A stretch of 64,000 bases of DNA. Origin: an uncultured Opitutaceae bacterium. Lineage in GTDB: Bacteria > Verrucomicrobiota > Verrucomicrobiia > Opitutales > Opitutaceae. The stretch spans positions 1,869,627-1,933,626 of the forward strand of contig OX638348.1 in assembly GCA_951813085.1 (NCBI GenBank). Reading direction: 5' to 3'. Every line of letters begins with the position of its first letter. Position 1 is the first letter of the stretch. The position numbers and the translations under genes were made by a program. The notes under the pieces are model-generated. The model did not search any database. It had not been told where the DNA came from and worked only from the letters and a program-made list of their open reading frames with translations. This document shows positions 1-9,618 of the stretch, in pieces.

Positions 1-1867
1 AACCGAGAACGAGAGCGTCGCCTCCGCGCCCTCGCGGAAAGAGACCGCTGATTCCAAACTGACCAACTGAGAGATCGAAGCTCCTTCAAACAGTTACACC
101 ACGCCTCGAAATCCGAGAGGGCTGTAAATTAATCGAAGTTCGCTATCTCGAGGAGGGCTCCATCGATACCAGACCGTATTACCCGCCGCTCCTGCAACTA
201 CCTGCTCAACCTCCTCGCTCGTGGCCAATGCCGTCGTTCCCGAGTCCTCGCCACTCGCACCCTCGATTGTAGTCGCGTTGGAAAATGCGTCGTTCACCGG
301 AATATTGGTCAGCCCCAGTAACGCGCGATTTATATTGAGCCGACCTTTACTCAAACTGCTTTCAGCCAAACCGAACCTCAACTCAACCGCGTTCAGTAAA
401 CGATTGATATACCAGGAAGTCGAACGATTGGGCTCTGACTCCATTAGCAACGCCAGGGACCCTGCAACCAGGGGAGCTGCCATCGACGTGCCGGAAAACG
501 ACCGATAGGAACTGTCGCTCTCATTGTATGCGCTGGTCGCTTCACCCGGAGCAACGAGATGAACCAAGGAAGTATCGTAGTTGGAAAATCCGTACAAACT
601 CCCGTTTCCCTGCGATGCTCCGACCACCAGTTGAGAAGGAATTCGAAACGCAGCTGGATTGGTCGGGATCTCCGAAAGCCGATTCCCTTCGTTACCCGCA
701 GCCGTCACGATCAATATCCCTCCGACGCAAAGCCCTCTCAAGCGACTGGCTCCTCTCAGAGCCGCCCCAACTGTTGTTTATAATATCCGCTCCCTTTTCT
801 ATAGCGTAGTCGACACATTGGATCGCGTCCGACGTAGAGCCTTCTCCTGTCTCGTCTAGAAACTTTAGAGACATCAACTGGACATCCCAGGCTACGCCCG
901 CAATGCCGAGTCCATTGTTGCCCTTCGCGCCTAATATCCCAGCGACATGGGTTCCGTGTCCATCGTCGTCGTCGATATTTCCGTTGTCAGCAATCGCGTT
1001 GAACCCATGCAAATCGTCAATAATACCATTGCCATCATCGTCCACACCATTGGGGAATTCGCTCGGATTTCGCCACAAATTGTCACGCAAATCCTCGTGC
1101 GTCGCGCGAATTCCGGAATCAACCACCGCGATCACAATACTCGAGGCGTTCCTCTCTATATCCCACGCCTGGGGAGCGTCGATGTCTTGATTCAAGCCTC
1201 CAATCGAATCGCGTTGCAGATTCGATTGGAGTGAAAAATCGGGATCGTTGGGAATGAATGCGCTCGCTCGAACCAAATAGTCCGGTTCGCCGTACTCGAT
1301 CCAATCGTTCGACTCTGCCAAATTCTCGAGGAAAGGACGGAATCGCAACAAATCGTCCGCGCGATCGGTAGAAACTAAGCAAAGACTCCCCGAACTCGCT
1401 ATCGCTTCCACACCATATCCATGAGATTCGGCCAGCGACTCGAGCTCGCCGATTCTCGAAGGATCCGAGAGCCTAAGGAGATATTGATTGGCAATCGAAG
1501 TCGATCGAGACTCCAGCACCGGGGCCTGTCCACTTTCCTTGTACCGAAAAACCGAGTCAGTCCGGATATACCTGCCGGCAACGTTACGCGAATTTATCAA
1601 GATTTCCCTAAATCCGCCAATCATTGGAATTCGCGATTCCACCAATATGTCTCCATCGATTCCGGGTGCTTTCTCCAGATCGAACTCAACGCTAGTATCC
1701 GGATTGTCACCTCGAGATTCTTCTAATGAAGCTGAACCGGAATCGTCTTCCTCTAATGCTGGCACCCTCTTCGAATGATCGCTCGAATCGAACAAACGCG
1801 TCGAAACCCAAAACACGCTTGGAATCGAAAGCGCAATTAACAATGCGACTGACAACCGTTTATTCAC
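1..1867 (-). pseudogene. Subtilisin-like S8 serine protease, frameshifted and interrupted
   Basis: This is a secreted or membrane-anchored subtilase in pieces. The 5' part (1867 down to about 730, GTG start) has an N-terminal hydrophobic segment, then the catalytic Asp region (VVDSG), the His region (DGHGTHVAGILG) and the oxyanion Asn (INNSWGG). The reading then moves to another frame near 722-741, where GILIVTAAGNEGN and the catalytic Ser motif SGTSMAAPLVAG follow. That second frame ends at a TAA at 94-96, yet bases 93-1 still read in frame as a plausible continuation (LFEGASISQLVSL), like the beta-rich C-terminal domains that start with a NTVWYRW-type motif. So one frameshift and one nonsense codon are visible, and the gene continues past the window edge. 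The family is clear; whether it is a true pseudogene or has sequence errors is not. Confidence 0.85.
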
Positions 1868-1943
1868 TCAGTACTTATTCGCGAATGTCGTATATTGATC
1901 AAGCGTTTTTAGCAATTGCCCTTAAGGGCAAACAGCTAGTAGA

Positions 1944-2520
1944 ATGGTGCTCCATCAGAGATACCATCTCTGCTCTGTCAACTTCCGCGGAATAGAAGGC
2001 TCCCAGAAAAGGGTCGTCCACCCACCACTCTCAGTATTTCTATTAACCAAGAATCAGACTCTTCCAAGATCAGTCGCGTGGTCGATTATACTCCTCACTG
2101 GGATAAGCGCTTGCTCCGACATTCGACAATTCTTGAAACCCTTGACCGAGATGTCATTAAATATTAGATACGTCTCGGCAAGCGATGGCGACAACCACTG
2201 GAAAAAACGCAAGCAATTGGTGTTCGACGTATTCACTAATCACGCACCCGATGTTATAGGCCTGGAGGAGGCGCTCGATTTTCAATTCGACGCAATACTC
2301 GCCGAGCATCCCCAATTCGCCTCGATCGGAATTGGGCGCGGCCCCGGTGGACAGGGCGAGCATTGCGCTATCCTCTCCCGGAAAGACAGGTTTGAAATCT
2401 TGGAACAGGATACCTCTTAGTTGTCGGACACGCCTGAAACCCCCTCCACCAGTTGGGGGAATCAGCTTGTTCGAATCAGCAGGTACGCGCGCAGTTTTGA
2501 ACCCACTCTAGCGAACTGGG
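1944..2520 (+). pseudogene. Endonuclease/exonuclease/phosphatase-fold lipoprotein remnant
   Basis: The frame encodes a lipoprotein-like signal (IILLTGISAC, lipobox ISAC), then the start of an endonuclease/exonuclease/phosphatase domain: LNIRYVSASDGDNHW, a region with VIGLEEALDFQFD (the metal-binding Glu strand) and AILSRKDRFEILE. A TAG at 2418-2420 interrupts it; the same frame then continues with LSDTPETPSTSWGNQLVRI, which in this family directly follows a Trp (the usual pattern is FWLSDTPE). The TAG is therefore best read as TGG changed to TAG. After about 2510 the similarity is lost and the catalytic His and Asp of the C-terminal half are not found in any frame. The true start is unclear; the in-frame ATG at 1944 is used as the outer limit. 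Confidence 0.75.
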
Positions 2521-3422
2521 CCCCCCGGCACATGATCATGACCAGCCGTGACGCGAGGGAGAGGTTCGCGATCGGTTTCTTCGGCCACTCCAAGCACGTT
2601 TACTATCACCGTCCGAGCTCGCCATTCCGCCGAGTTAAGTTCAATACTGAGGGGACGAACATCGTCCGAAATCCCACCGCGGGTCAGAAGCTGCCACCAA
2701 ACCGCCGAAGTTATCTACAACCCAGTATCCGGTCGTATCGAGGTGCAGGAAACACCACTGGGACGGCGGGCCCGGCAAGACGGGGTCCGACCATCTCATC
2801 CAATCCCGACGAGGAACTCAGCTCGCTAAACCTGTGGAGCATCGAACCGGAGGCGCCTCTTGGCGGTAGCGCTAAACAGGGTTTCGACGGCACGGTCATT
2901 TAACGCATCGGCTATAGCCGAAAGGTCGGACGCGACGGCCCGCAACAGGGTGGGTCTATCATCTATACGCAACGGCACATGCAGCACATCCTCGTCTACG
3001 CGGATTGGTGCCGGTCGCTATCAAGCCTGTTCCGCATCAGCGGAACACTGGATACGGATCATTGGCATTCAACCACCACAACACGCTCAATTCACCTTGA
3101 TTTTCCATTGTTGTAACGGAAGTTTACATTGTCTAGTCGGTAACTTAACCCACTGATAATTAGCTGTTTAAATTCATGACTAGAGAAAACTAGCTACATT
3201 GTGTAAGAATACTTTACAAAAACGAATTCTGACCAGTTTCTATCGGGTGATTTTTTAGATAATTCAATTTTATTGAATTGTTGATTTTCAACATTTTGCC
3301 CAAGATTTTAATTGTGAGTCCCTATGTAATCATCGTTTTGGCGCACAATTAGCTAGTTTTGTCTCCGTCGGCGATCGCATGCGTTAGTCGACGAGTAAAC
3401 GACAACAATAATTCAAAAACCT
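2521..3422. other. Stretch without a recognisable gene
   Basis: From about 2521 to 3110 several overlapping short open frames exist on both strands, but none resembles a known family, and this may be decayed coding DNA belonging to the preceding remnant. From about 3110 to 3420 the DNA becomes clearly AT-rich and likely holds the promoter of the exported protein that starts at 3438. No convincing promoter boxes could be assigned. Confidence 0.5.
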
Positions 3423-3437
3423 TTGGAACACACGAAA

Positions 3438-4133
3438 ATGAAAAAGCTATTAGCAACATTCTGTCTGCTTGGAGTGTCTGCTTCGGCATCTGCGATTACT
3501 TGGACAGACTGGAAATCTGGACCAGTCCGCCTGTCTGAGGACGGTAAATACGGTAAAAAATCATACTCGAATGTTTTTAACATCAACAAAGCCGGCTACG
3601 ACAGCTCTGTGCATGAAATCACCGGGATCAAACTCGATTTTTGGTTCGCCGATGACTACAGAGACTATCGCACTGGTGTTGATATCGACTATAAGAAATA
3701 CACGAAGTACGGCTGGAACATTGTAATTAGGGAGCTAGAAGAAGTTGATATTTTCGTGGGCTCAAACAAAGTGAATGGAGTATTCGACGTCGTATTAGAC
3801 GAAGAGGTAAACGGCTACCATCCGTATCCAACATACGATCACTTAGGTTCCTATGATGTTACTGGGTTAGGTGGTGGAGCAATACTCGATGACATGAAAA
3901 ACGGTTATTTGAGATTCAAGGTAGCTATCAATGATAACTATGATAGCGGCTGGGATGTTGACCATCAGACTAAGACAAAAACTTACACAAAAAAGGAAGA
4001 TACCTACTTCAAAAAGGCGAAGCTCACTGTATACGGTCGCGAAATACAAGTACCAGATGGTGGCCAAACTTTCGTTCTACTGGGAGTAGCCCTATTCGGC
4101 ATTGCCGGTCTTCGCCGTAAGCTTTCAGTTTAA
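3438..4133 (+). CDS. Exported protein with VPDSG-CTERM-like sorting tail
   Basis: A secreted protein of about 231 residues. It starts with a signal peptide (MKKLLATFCLLGVSASASA), has a Tyr/Lys/Asp-rich body without a recognised enzyme domain, and ends in a tripartite sorting signal: the motif VPDGG, a hydrophobic helix (TFVLLGVALFGIAG) and a basic tail (LRRKLSV). In Verrucomicrobiota, proteins ending in VPDSG-helix-basic tails are substrates of exosortase-type sorting; the Gly in place of Ser is a variant. The ATG at 3438 is preferred over an in-frame TTG at 3423 because it begins a standard signal peptide. The gene is more AT-rich than its neighbours and is followed at once by a strong terminator, so it is probably a single-gene unit. 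The function of the mature protein is unknown; it may be a surface or matrix protein. Confidence 0.85.
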   Translation: MKKLLATFCLLGVSASASAITWTDWKSGPVRLSEDGKYGKKSYSNVFNINKAGYDSSVHEITGIKLDFWFADDYRDYRTGVDIDYKKYTKYGWNIVIRELEEVDIFVGSNKVNGVFDVVLDEEVNGYHPYPTYDHLGSYDVTGLGGGAILDDMKNGYLRFKVAINDNYDSGWDVDHQTKTKTYTKKEDTYFKKAKLTVYGREIQVPDGGQTFVLLGVALFGIAGLRRKLSV

Positions 4134-4156
4134 TCATTTCTAGACAATATTTCCGA

Positions 4157-4189
4157 GAGCTCACCGCCTTAACGCGGTGGGCTCTTTTT
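4157..4189 (+). terminator. Rho-independent terminator of the VPDSG-CTERM gene
   Basis: An 11-bp stem (4157-4167 with 4174-4184, one G-T pair) with a 6-base loop is followed by five T residues. It lies 24 bases after the stop codon of the exported protein gene. Confidence 0.85.
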
Positions 4190-4194
4190 ATTAG

Positions 4195-4533
4195 TTTCCA
4201 AGATTGAAGAACTGGATTGGTAGATCTGTTTGATAGGGCCGTTTGAACCAAACTGATCGAGCATCAATCAGCTAGGAGAACACGTACGGATTCAGCAGAC
4301 TATCCTTGTAATCATCCAATCGAAGAGCTCTTTCGTCCTCGCCTGATCGCAATTCTTGAATCAAACGGCTCACGCCCCGAACCTCTACGCATGCCCAGTC
4401 GAACGTCGAGCCAACGATTACGACAAATTCGCCTCATTTCATGTATCCTATAACCGCTACTTTTCATTCCTCTGACTTACCGGGAGTGTCGGGCACTCTC
4501 CCAACAATACTCAGGTGCTCATGGGAAAAGTTC
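4195..4533. other. Intergenic stretch, nothing recognised
   Basis: No open frame here resembles a known family. The segment lies between the terminator of the exported protein gene and a decayed copy of a beta-propeller gene end, so it could hold degraded coding sequence. Confidence 0.4.
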
Positions 4534-4574
4534 CTAAAGAATACGGTTTAAGAATCGTGGCCAATAGGGCAGCT

Positions 4575-4735
4575 CAGAAGCCCATTGCAACGACTCGACG
4601 ATAAACGATGCTGGGGTGCAGATTAGCAGCTTGTTGTCGGCAATAGCGGACGTCGCTACGCCCATATCGTCCTCGGCCAGTCGATTGACGCCGAGTATCT
4701 CGAACCATTTTCCTTCTTTGAACATCAAGCAGTCC
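4575..4735 (-). pseudogene. Duplicated 3' fragment of a PQQ-type beta-propeller gene
   Basis: The reverse strand encodes FEILGVNRLAEDDMG followed by a diverged copy of the last blade, nearly identical to the C-terminus of the intact beta-propeller gene at 8067-9410 (FEILGVNRLAEDDMG, then SPAIAGNKLLIRTS). The nucleotide match covers roughly 160 bases and includes sequence just beyond the stop codon. No full gene lies upstream, because the sulfatase at 4744 starts immediately. This is therefore a partial duplication or the leftover end of a second copy. Confidence 0.8.
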
Positions 4736-4743
4736 CGCGGGAT

Positions 4744-6249
4744 TCATTCCCAATCGCGACGCGGCTTGGGCAGATTACCCACCAATTTGGCTCCTTTGCG
4801 TTCCAACTCAGTCTTCATGCGATCGCGCATTTCATCCAGCGTGACTCGGTGAGCAGGATTCAACGCCAGATTCTCGAGCTCCCTCGGGTCGGCCTCGATG
4901 TCGTAGAGTTCCTCTATCTCATCAGGAACCAAAGTCGCAATGTACTTGTACCTTCCGCTCCGCAAGAAGATCCACCAATCGATACCTTGATTCGGATTCG
5001 GTTGGGTAAGACCTACATCCGTACGGTCGCCAAACGCCATACTGAAATTCTGCTGCAGAATTGCCCGGTCCCACTCCTTCGATCTGCTCTCCATCAACGG
5101 ACGAAGCGAGTCGCCGTGCATCTCCCACGGCAGTTCGATTCCTGCGTAGTCGAAGAAAGTCGGAGCCAAATCGATCGCGTTCACCGGCGACTCCACAACT
5201 CGACCCGCAGACTGCTTGCCCGGCAGTCGCACGATAAATGGCACTCGAATGTTGTCGTCGTAAGGAGCTACCTTGATCTCCATTCCATGATGCCCCATGG
5301 CCAGCCCCTGATCCGAAGTGAAAACGACCAACGTGCTTTCCAATTGCCCCGTTCGCTCAAGCGTATCCATCAAATCCTTAACGCCTTCATCGATCGATAG
5401 CACGCCGCTATGGTACTTGCGCGTTAATTCGGACAAGGTTAGCCCCAAGCGCTCATCCACCGGTTCGCCCTTCTCATTAGGTTCGAACATGGCGTAGTCT
5501 CGCATGTACTTGGGCTTGGTAGGTCTAGGGGGATAAATATCCTCGGGCACCTCGATCGGTCCTGCCTGATCATAGGCCCCCGCATGTCGATCGGCGGGCG
5601 TGAATGGCGCGTGTACCGCATCGTAGCACAGCCAGAGCATCCAGGGCTGCTCGTGGTCGCGCTCGATGAAGTTCTGGGCATACCGCGTATAGTTATCCGT
5701 CGAGTGACCGAGGACCGGCGTGAAATCTCCCCCATCGAATCGGAGCTTCTGATCCCGGAAATAGCTTCCAGACTTTTCGTATCCAAGTCGCTCCCAAATG
5801 ATGGAGTGATCCCAGACCTTGCCATGCGCATAGTCCGATGCCAAATGCCATTTCCCGATAACGGCAGTCGTGTATCCGTTTTTTCGAAACGTTTCCGGCC
5901 ACATCCGGAACCGATTGAGATCCTGCTTGATCAATGGATACTCCGAGAAGTCGAGGCCATCAATGCCATGGATGTACTTTCCGGTCAGGACCATAGCCCG
6001 ACTCGGCGCGCACCAAGGGCCAGCAAACGCATGCTTGAACCGGATGCCCTCTTCCGCTAGCCGATCGATATGCGGCGTATTAGCCCAGGAAATCGCATCC
6101 TCGTAGCTCGAAACCGTGCGGTGAGATTGGTCATCCGTGAAAATGAACAGAATATTGGGTCGCTCGGAAGCGGAAGCTTCTAGGGAGATAAACAGGAATA
6201 AAACGAATAACGGCAGAACATTCACTGTATTCAACAAAGGATCAACCAT
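4744..6249 (-). CDS. S1-family sulfatase (secreted)
   Basis: A formylglycine-dependent sulfatase of about 500 residues that would hydrolyse sulfate esters on carbohydrates. After a signal peptide the mature chain begins with the metal-binding strand RPNILFIFTDDQ. The Cys to be converted to formylglycine lies in WCAPSRAMVLTGK (C-x-P-S-R), followed by IGKWHL and the second metal site VVFTSDQGLAMGHHG. The start at 6249 is preferred to the upstream ATG at 6294 because it gives a compact signal peptide (MVDPLLNTVNVLPLFVLFLF). It lies 90 bp downstream of another sulfatase on the same strand, probably in one unit with the rhamnose genes further upstream. The exact glycan substrate cannot be read from the sequence. 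Confidence 0.92.
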   Translation of the reverse strand: MVDPLLNTVNVLPLFVLFLFISLEASASERPNILFIFTDDQSHRTVSSYEDAISWANTPHIDRLAEEGIRFKHAFAGPWCAPSRAMVLTGKYIHGIDGLDFSEYPLIKQDLNRFRMWPETFRKNGYTTAVIGKWHLASDYAHGKVWDHSIIWERLGYEKSGSYFRDQKLRFDGGDFTPVLGHSTDNYTRYAQNFIERDHEQPWMLWLCYDAVHAPFTPADRHAGAYDQAGPIEVPEDIYPPRPTKPKYMRDYAMFEPNEKGEPVDERLGLTLSELTRKYHSGVLSIDEGVKDLMDTLERTGQLESTLVVFTSDQGLAMGHHGMEIKVAPYDDNIRVPFIVRLPGKQSAGRVVESPVNAIDLAPTFFDYAGIELPWEMHGDSLRPLMESRSKEWDRAILQQNFSMAFGDRTDVGLTQPNPNQGIDWWIFLRSGRYKYIATLVPDEIEELYDIEADPRELENLALNPAHRVTLDEMRDRMKTELERKGAKLVGNLPKPRRDWE

Positions 6250-6383
6250 GCGTGAATCGCGAACGAAAAATGCGCGGAGAATATAAAACGGCATTAGTCA
6301 ATACGTATCTCTCGGATTCGAATTGCGAGAAATTGCGATGACGCCATTCGGGTTCGCCACCTTCTTAGAAGTCAGTTCGATCG

Positions 6384-7913
6384 CTAATTCACTCCGTCCG
6401 CGACTTCGATATTCTCACCTGTGCTTCGTCTGATTTCTCCCGGACCGGATCTGACGATGACTCGATCATGCGTCCAATGGTCCCGGTACCAGGAGCACTT
6501 CTCGAAACCGTCACTGATGGACACTAGCTTTCGATTCATTTTTTCTCGAAGCTCTTTGAGCTTCTTTTCGTATCCACTATCCAATGCCAGGTTTCGAGAT
6601 TGATTTGGATCGGCGATGTTGTCGAAAAGCAGCTCGCTGCCATTCACGAGATAACGGGCGTAGGTGTACCGTTTGTCCCGGATCGCCCTCCACTCGAAAC
6701 CGTCCTTCCAAAGAAAGGTATGTCCCATCCCTTGGAGGAGGGCGAACTCAGGCTCGGGGCCCGATTCTCCCAATGCGGTCGCTGATAGATCCATCCCTTC
6801 GACCGCGGGCGGGATGGCTTGATCGCAGAGTCCGAGTAACGTCGGCATAACATCAGGCGTAGCCATGCAGACATCGGACCGCTCACCCGCTGGAATTTTT
6901 CCGGGCCAACGCATGATGAATGGAACGCGGGCGGATTCTTCGTAGAAGATCATCTTGAACACCCTCCCTTGAGCACCAAACATTTCTCCGTGATCGGAGG
7001 TGAAGATTACGATGGTGTTTTCTTCCAGCCCCGTGGATTTCAACGTTTCCATGATCCGGCCAATTTCATGGTCCAGCGCGTAGGTCATCCCATAGTAAGC
7101 GCGCATCATATCCTGGAGGTTGGGCTTCCAGTAGGAATGCCAGCGAATCTTGTCGGTATTGCGATCCATGAGAGGGTCAGGCGTTTCACTCCAGGTTTCC
7201 GCAGGAGGGAATTCCATTTCAGCGAAGGGCCGGTAGAATTCCGGCGGGCAATTCGCTGCGGTAAACGGATCGTGGGGCGGACTGTAGGCGACGACCATCG
7301 CAAACGGATCCTCGGAAGCAGCGTGCTCCTCAAGGCGGTTAATCGCTAGATCGGTAAAATGCGTCGGCTTAAACACGCCTTCGACTTTTACCTCTTCCGG
7401 ACCGTCGGTCCAATAGCTGAACGCATAATTTCTGTGCCCGAAATTGTAGGCGGCCCAATAGTCGTCGAAGCCCAGGCGATACGGTCCAGGCGGCACGAAA
7501 TTGACCTCAGGGCCGGCGTGCCGGCCAGCGATGTTGCCCCAAATATGCCACTTGCCGATGTGGTCGGTCTTGTAGCCAGCCTGCTTCAATACGTGAGCGT
7601 AGGTGTCGTGATTGGGGTTCATGCGAAGCTCATTGACAACGATCCCCGTGGAACTCGCGTATTTGCCCGTCATTAGAGAGCCACGAAACGCGGAGCAGAC
7701 GGGCGTCGAAGACACGAAATTCTGAAACCACATTCCTTCCGCCGCAAGCCGGTCGATATTCGGCGTAATTGCCCGTTCATCAGTCAGGCCGATCGACTGA
7801 TAACGCAGCTGGTCCGCAATCAGTATCAGTACGTTAGGACGCTCTTTTTCCGCAATTGCAGGAAGAGCGATTAGCAGTATGGCAAGGAGACATTTTTGAA
7901 GTTCTAGGCTCAT
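6384..7913 (-). CDS. S1-family sulfatase with atypical CSAFR active-site motif
   Basis: A secreted sulfatase of 509 residues with signal peptide (LAILLIALPAIA), metal-binding strand RPNVLILIADQ, IGKWHIWG and the second metal site IVIFTSDHGEMFGAQG. The formylglycine motif reads VCSAFRGSLMTGKY, that is C-S-A-F-R, with Ala where most family members have Pro. The rest of the helix that follows the motif is normal, so activity is likely but depends on the maturation enzyme accepting this variant. It lies between the beta-propeller gene and a second sulfatase, all on the minus strand, consistent with stepwise desulfation of a rhamnose-containing glycan. Confidence 0.9.
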   Translation of the reverse strand: MSLELQKCLLAILLIALPAIAEKERPNVLILIADQLRYQSIGLTDERAITPNIDRLAAEGMWFQNFVSSTPVCSAFRGSLMTGKYASSTGIVVNELRMNPNHDTYAHVLKQAGYKTDHIGKWHIWGNIAGRHAGPEVNFVPPGPYRLGFDDYWAAYNFGHRNYAFSYWTDGPEEVKVEGVFKPTHFTDLAINRLEEHAASEDPFAMVVAYSPPHDPFTAANCPPEFYRPFAEMEFPPAETWSETPDPLMDRNTDKIRWHSYWKPNLQDMMRAYYGMTYALDHEIGRIMETLKSTGLEENTIVIFTSDHGEMFGAQGRVFKMIFYEESARVPFIMRWPGKIPAGERSDVCMATPDVMPTLLGLCDQAIPPAVEGMDLSATALGESGPEPEFALLQGMGHTFLWKDGFEWRAIRDKRYTYARYLVNGSELLFDNIADPNQSRNLALDSGYEKKLKELREKMNRKLVSISDGFEKCSWYRDHWTHDRVIVRSGPGEIRRSTGENIEVADGVN

Positions 7914-8066
7914 GCGCTTTTGGATTAGTCAGGACAGAACTCGAGGGCAACGAGCCAAGTTTCTTTATAAGCAGGAGAGTTTATACGAGCTCAACGAGCA
8001 TTCCTCCCTAGACTAAAAATGTCAATATGCAGACCGACGGCAGAGAAACCGCCTAGAAGCCCATTG

Positions 8067-9410
8067 CTACGACTCGTCGTTAGCGATGCAGTACAACCGG
8101 GCGGACGTGCGGATCAGCAGCTTGTTGCCGGCGATCGCGGGCGAAGCCATGCCCATATCGTCCTCGGCCAGTCGATTGACGCCGAGTATCTCGAACGAGT
8201 TCCCTGCTTTGAATACGAATGTTTCCCCGTCTTCATTCAGGCAGAAGACCTTTCCATTGTACGCCCAAGGGGATGCCGAAAATCCTGACTGAGTCTCTTG
8301 TATCCGTTCTCGCTCGAAGTGAAACTCGCCAGTCTTGGGATCCATCACCGAAAGGAGGCCTCGGTCTAGAAGCGAGTAGAGCAATCCGTCATAAACGAGC
8401 GTAGTAGGATTGTAGGGAGCCGCTCGCCAATCGCACCAGACAATGTAGTCGTTCGAACGTCGGGTCTCGTCGATCGAGATATCTCCAGAGGCTCCGGGAC
8501 GAATCGCGTAGATGGGCTTATGGCGACTGCCCACGTATCCAGAGCTCACATATAGCAAACCATCGGCTGAGTATGGCGTGCTAATCGTGATGCTCGACAT
8601 CCCTTCGAATGACCAAATTTCCCTTCCCTCCAAGTCATAGGAAATCACTCGATGGGTCGCGGGAACGACCAGCTCGGACCGTAATTCGTTTTCCCATACA
8701 TACGGAGTCGACCAATTGCTTTCGGGTTCACGATCGATCTTCCAGATCTCCTTTCCGGACTTCGCTTCCAAGGCCATCAGCCAGGACGCTTCATCGTTGT
8801 CGTTGACCAAATAGAGGCGCCCGTCATGCAACACGGGCGAGGCTGCCGTACCCCAACCATGACGCGTCTTACTCGCCGGGATACGTTTCGACCACTCGAG
8901 CTCGCCTTCTAAATCGAATGCGAATACGCCCAGATTTCCGAAATAGAAATAGACGCGTTCCCCATCCGTAACGGGCGTTTCGGACGCATAGCTATTCTTC
9001 AAATGGATCGATGATTCGGGCGCCGCTTGATGGATCGTATTTTCCCACAGGATGTCCCCGGATTCGAGATCGATGCAGTAGGCCACCCAGCGGTGCACCG
9101 TCGTAGGCGCGTCCGGTCGATTTCCGCCGAAATAGAGCCCCTTCTTCGGCTCCTCAGATTCGCCGGAATTGACTACGGTACTGAGGAATACCTTGTCGCC
9201 CCAAACGACCGGGGACCCCCAACCGCGGCCCGGGATGTCCGTTTTCCATGCAACGTTTTCAGTGGTCGACCATTTTTCCGGGAGCGCATCGCCGGACCCG
9301 ATCCCCCGGGCGCCAGGACCTCGAAATTGGGGCCAGTTGGAGGCTTCGACCATAATCGACGCGAGGATCGGATACACTATGAGCGAAAGGAGAAAGTGGC
9401 GGGGTCTCAT
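8067..9410 (-). CDS. PQQ-like beta-propeller repeat protein
   Basis: A secreted protein of 447 residues. After a signal peptide it opens with NWPQFRGPGARG, the hallmark start of the outer-membrane-assembly-like beta-propeller family common in Verrucomicrobiota and Planctomycetota. Repeated blades follow with motifs such as GSPVVWGDKVFLST, ETPVTDGERVYFYFG, ASPVLHDGRLYLVND and ASPWAYNGKVFCL. No catalytic residues of true quinoprotein dehydrogenases are evident, so an enzymatic role is not assumed. It sits between rhaB and two sulfatases on the same strand and may belong to the same degradation unit. A 3' fragment of the gene is duplicated at 4575-4735. Confidence 0.88.
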   Translation of the reverse strand: MRPRHFLLSLIVYPILASIMVEASNWPQFRGPGARGIGSGDALPEKWSTTENVAWKTDIPGRGWGSPVVWGDKVFLSTVVNSGESEEPKKGLYFGGNRPDAPTTVHRWVAYCIDLESGDILWENTIHQAAPESSIHLKNSYASETPVTDGERVYFYFGNLGVFAFDLEGELEWSKRIPASKTRHGWGTAASPVLHDGRLYLVNDNDEASWLMALEAKSGKEIWKIDREPESNWSTPYVWENELRSELVVPATHRVISYDLEGREIWSFEGMSSITISTPYSADGLLYVSSGYVGSRHKPIYAIRPGASGDISIDETRRSNDYIVWCDWRAAPYNPTTLVYDGLLYSLLDRGLLSVMDPKTGEFHFERERIQETQSGFSASPWAYNGKVFCLNEDGETFVFKAGNSFEILGVNRLAEDDMGMASPAIAGNKLLIRTSARLYCIANDES

Positions 9411-9618
9411 GAACGAATATTGAATCGGCAGAAAGCTGAATCAAGGCTAATCCGGAAGGTTCACTGCGCGAATCACACTCAATGCTTGGACAATACTTCA
9501 TCTCACTTTTCAATCGGACGACTGCGCTGTCTCTAGAAAGTGTCACCGCACATCAACGACAATCCGGACTATTTCCCCCAAATCATTAGTCTTTAGCGAA
9601 GCTCGAAAAACCTCGGAT

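Noticed and set aside
2711-2899. Short reverse open frame in the decayed 2.5-3.1 kb stretch
   Set aside because: It resembles no family, has no ribosome-binding site and competes with frames on the other strand.
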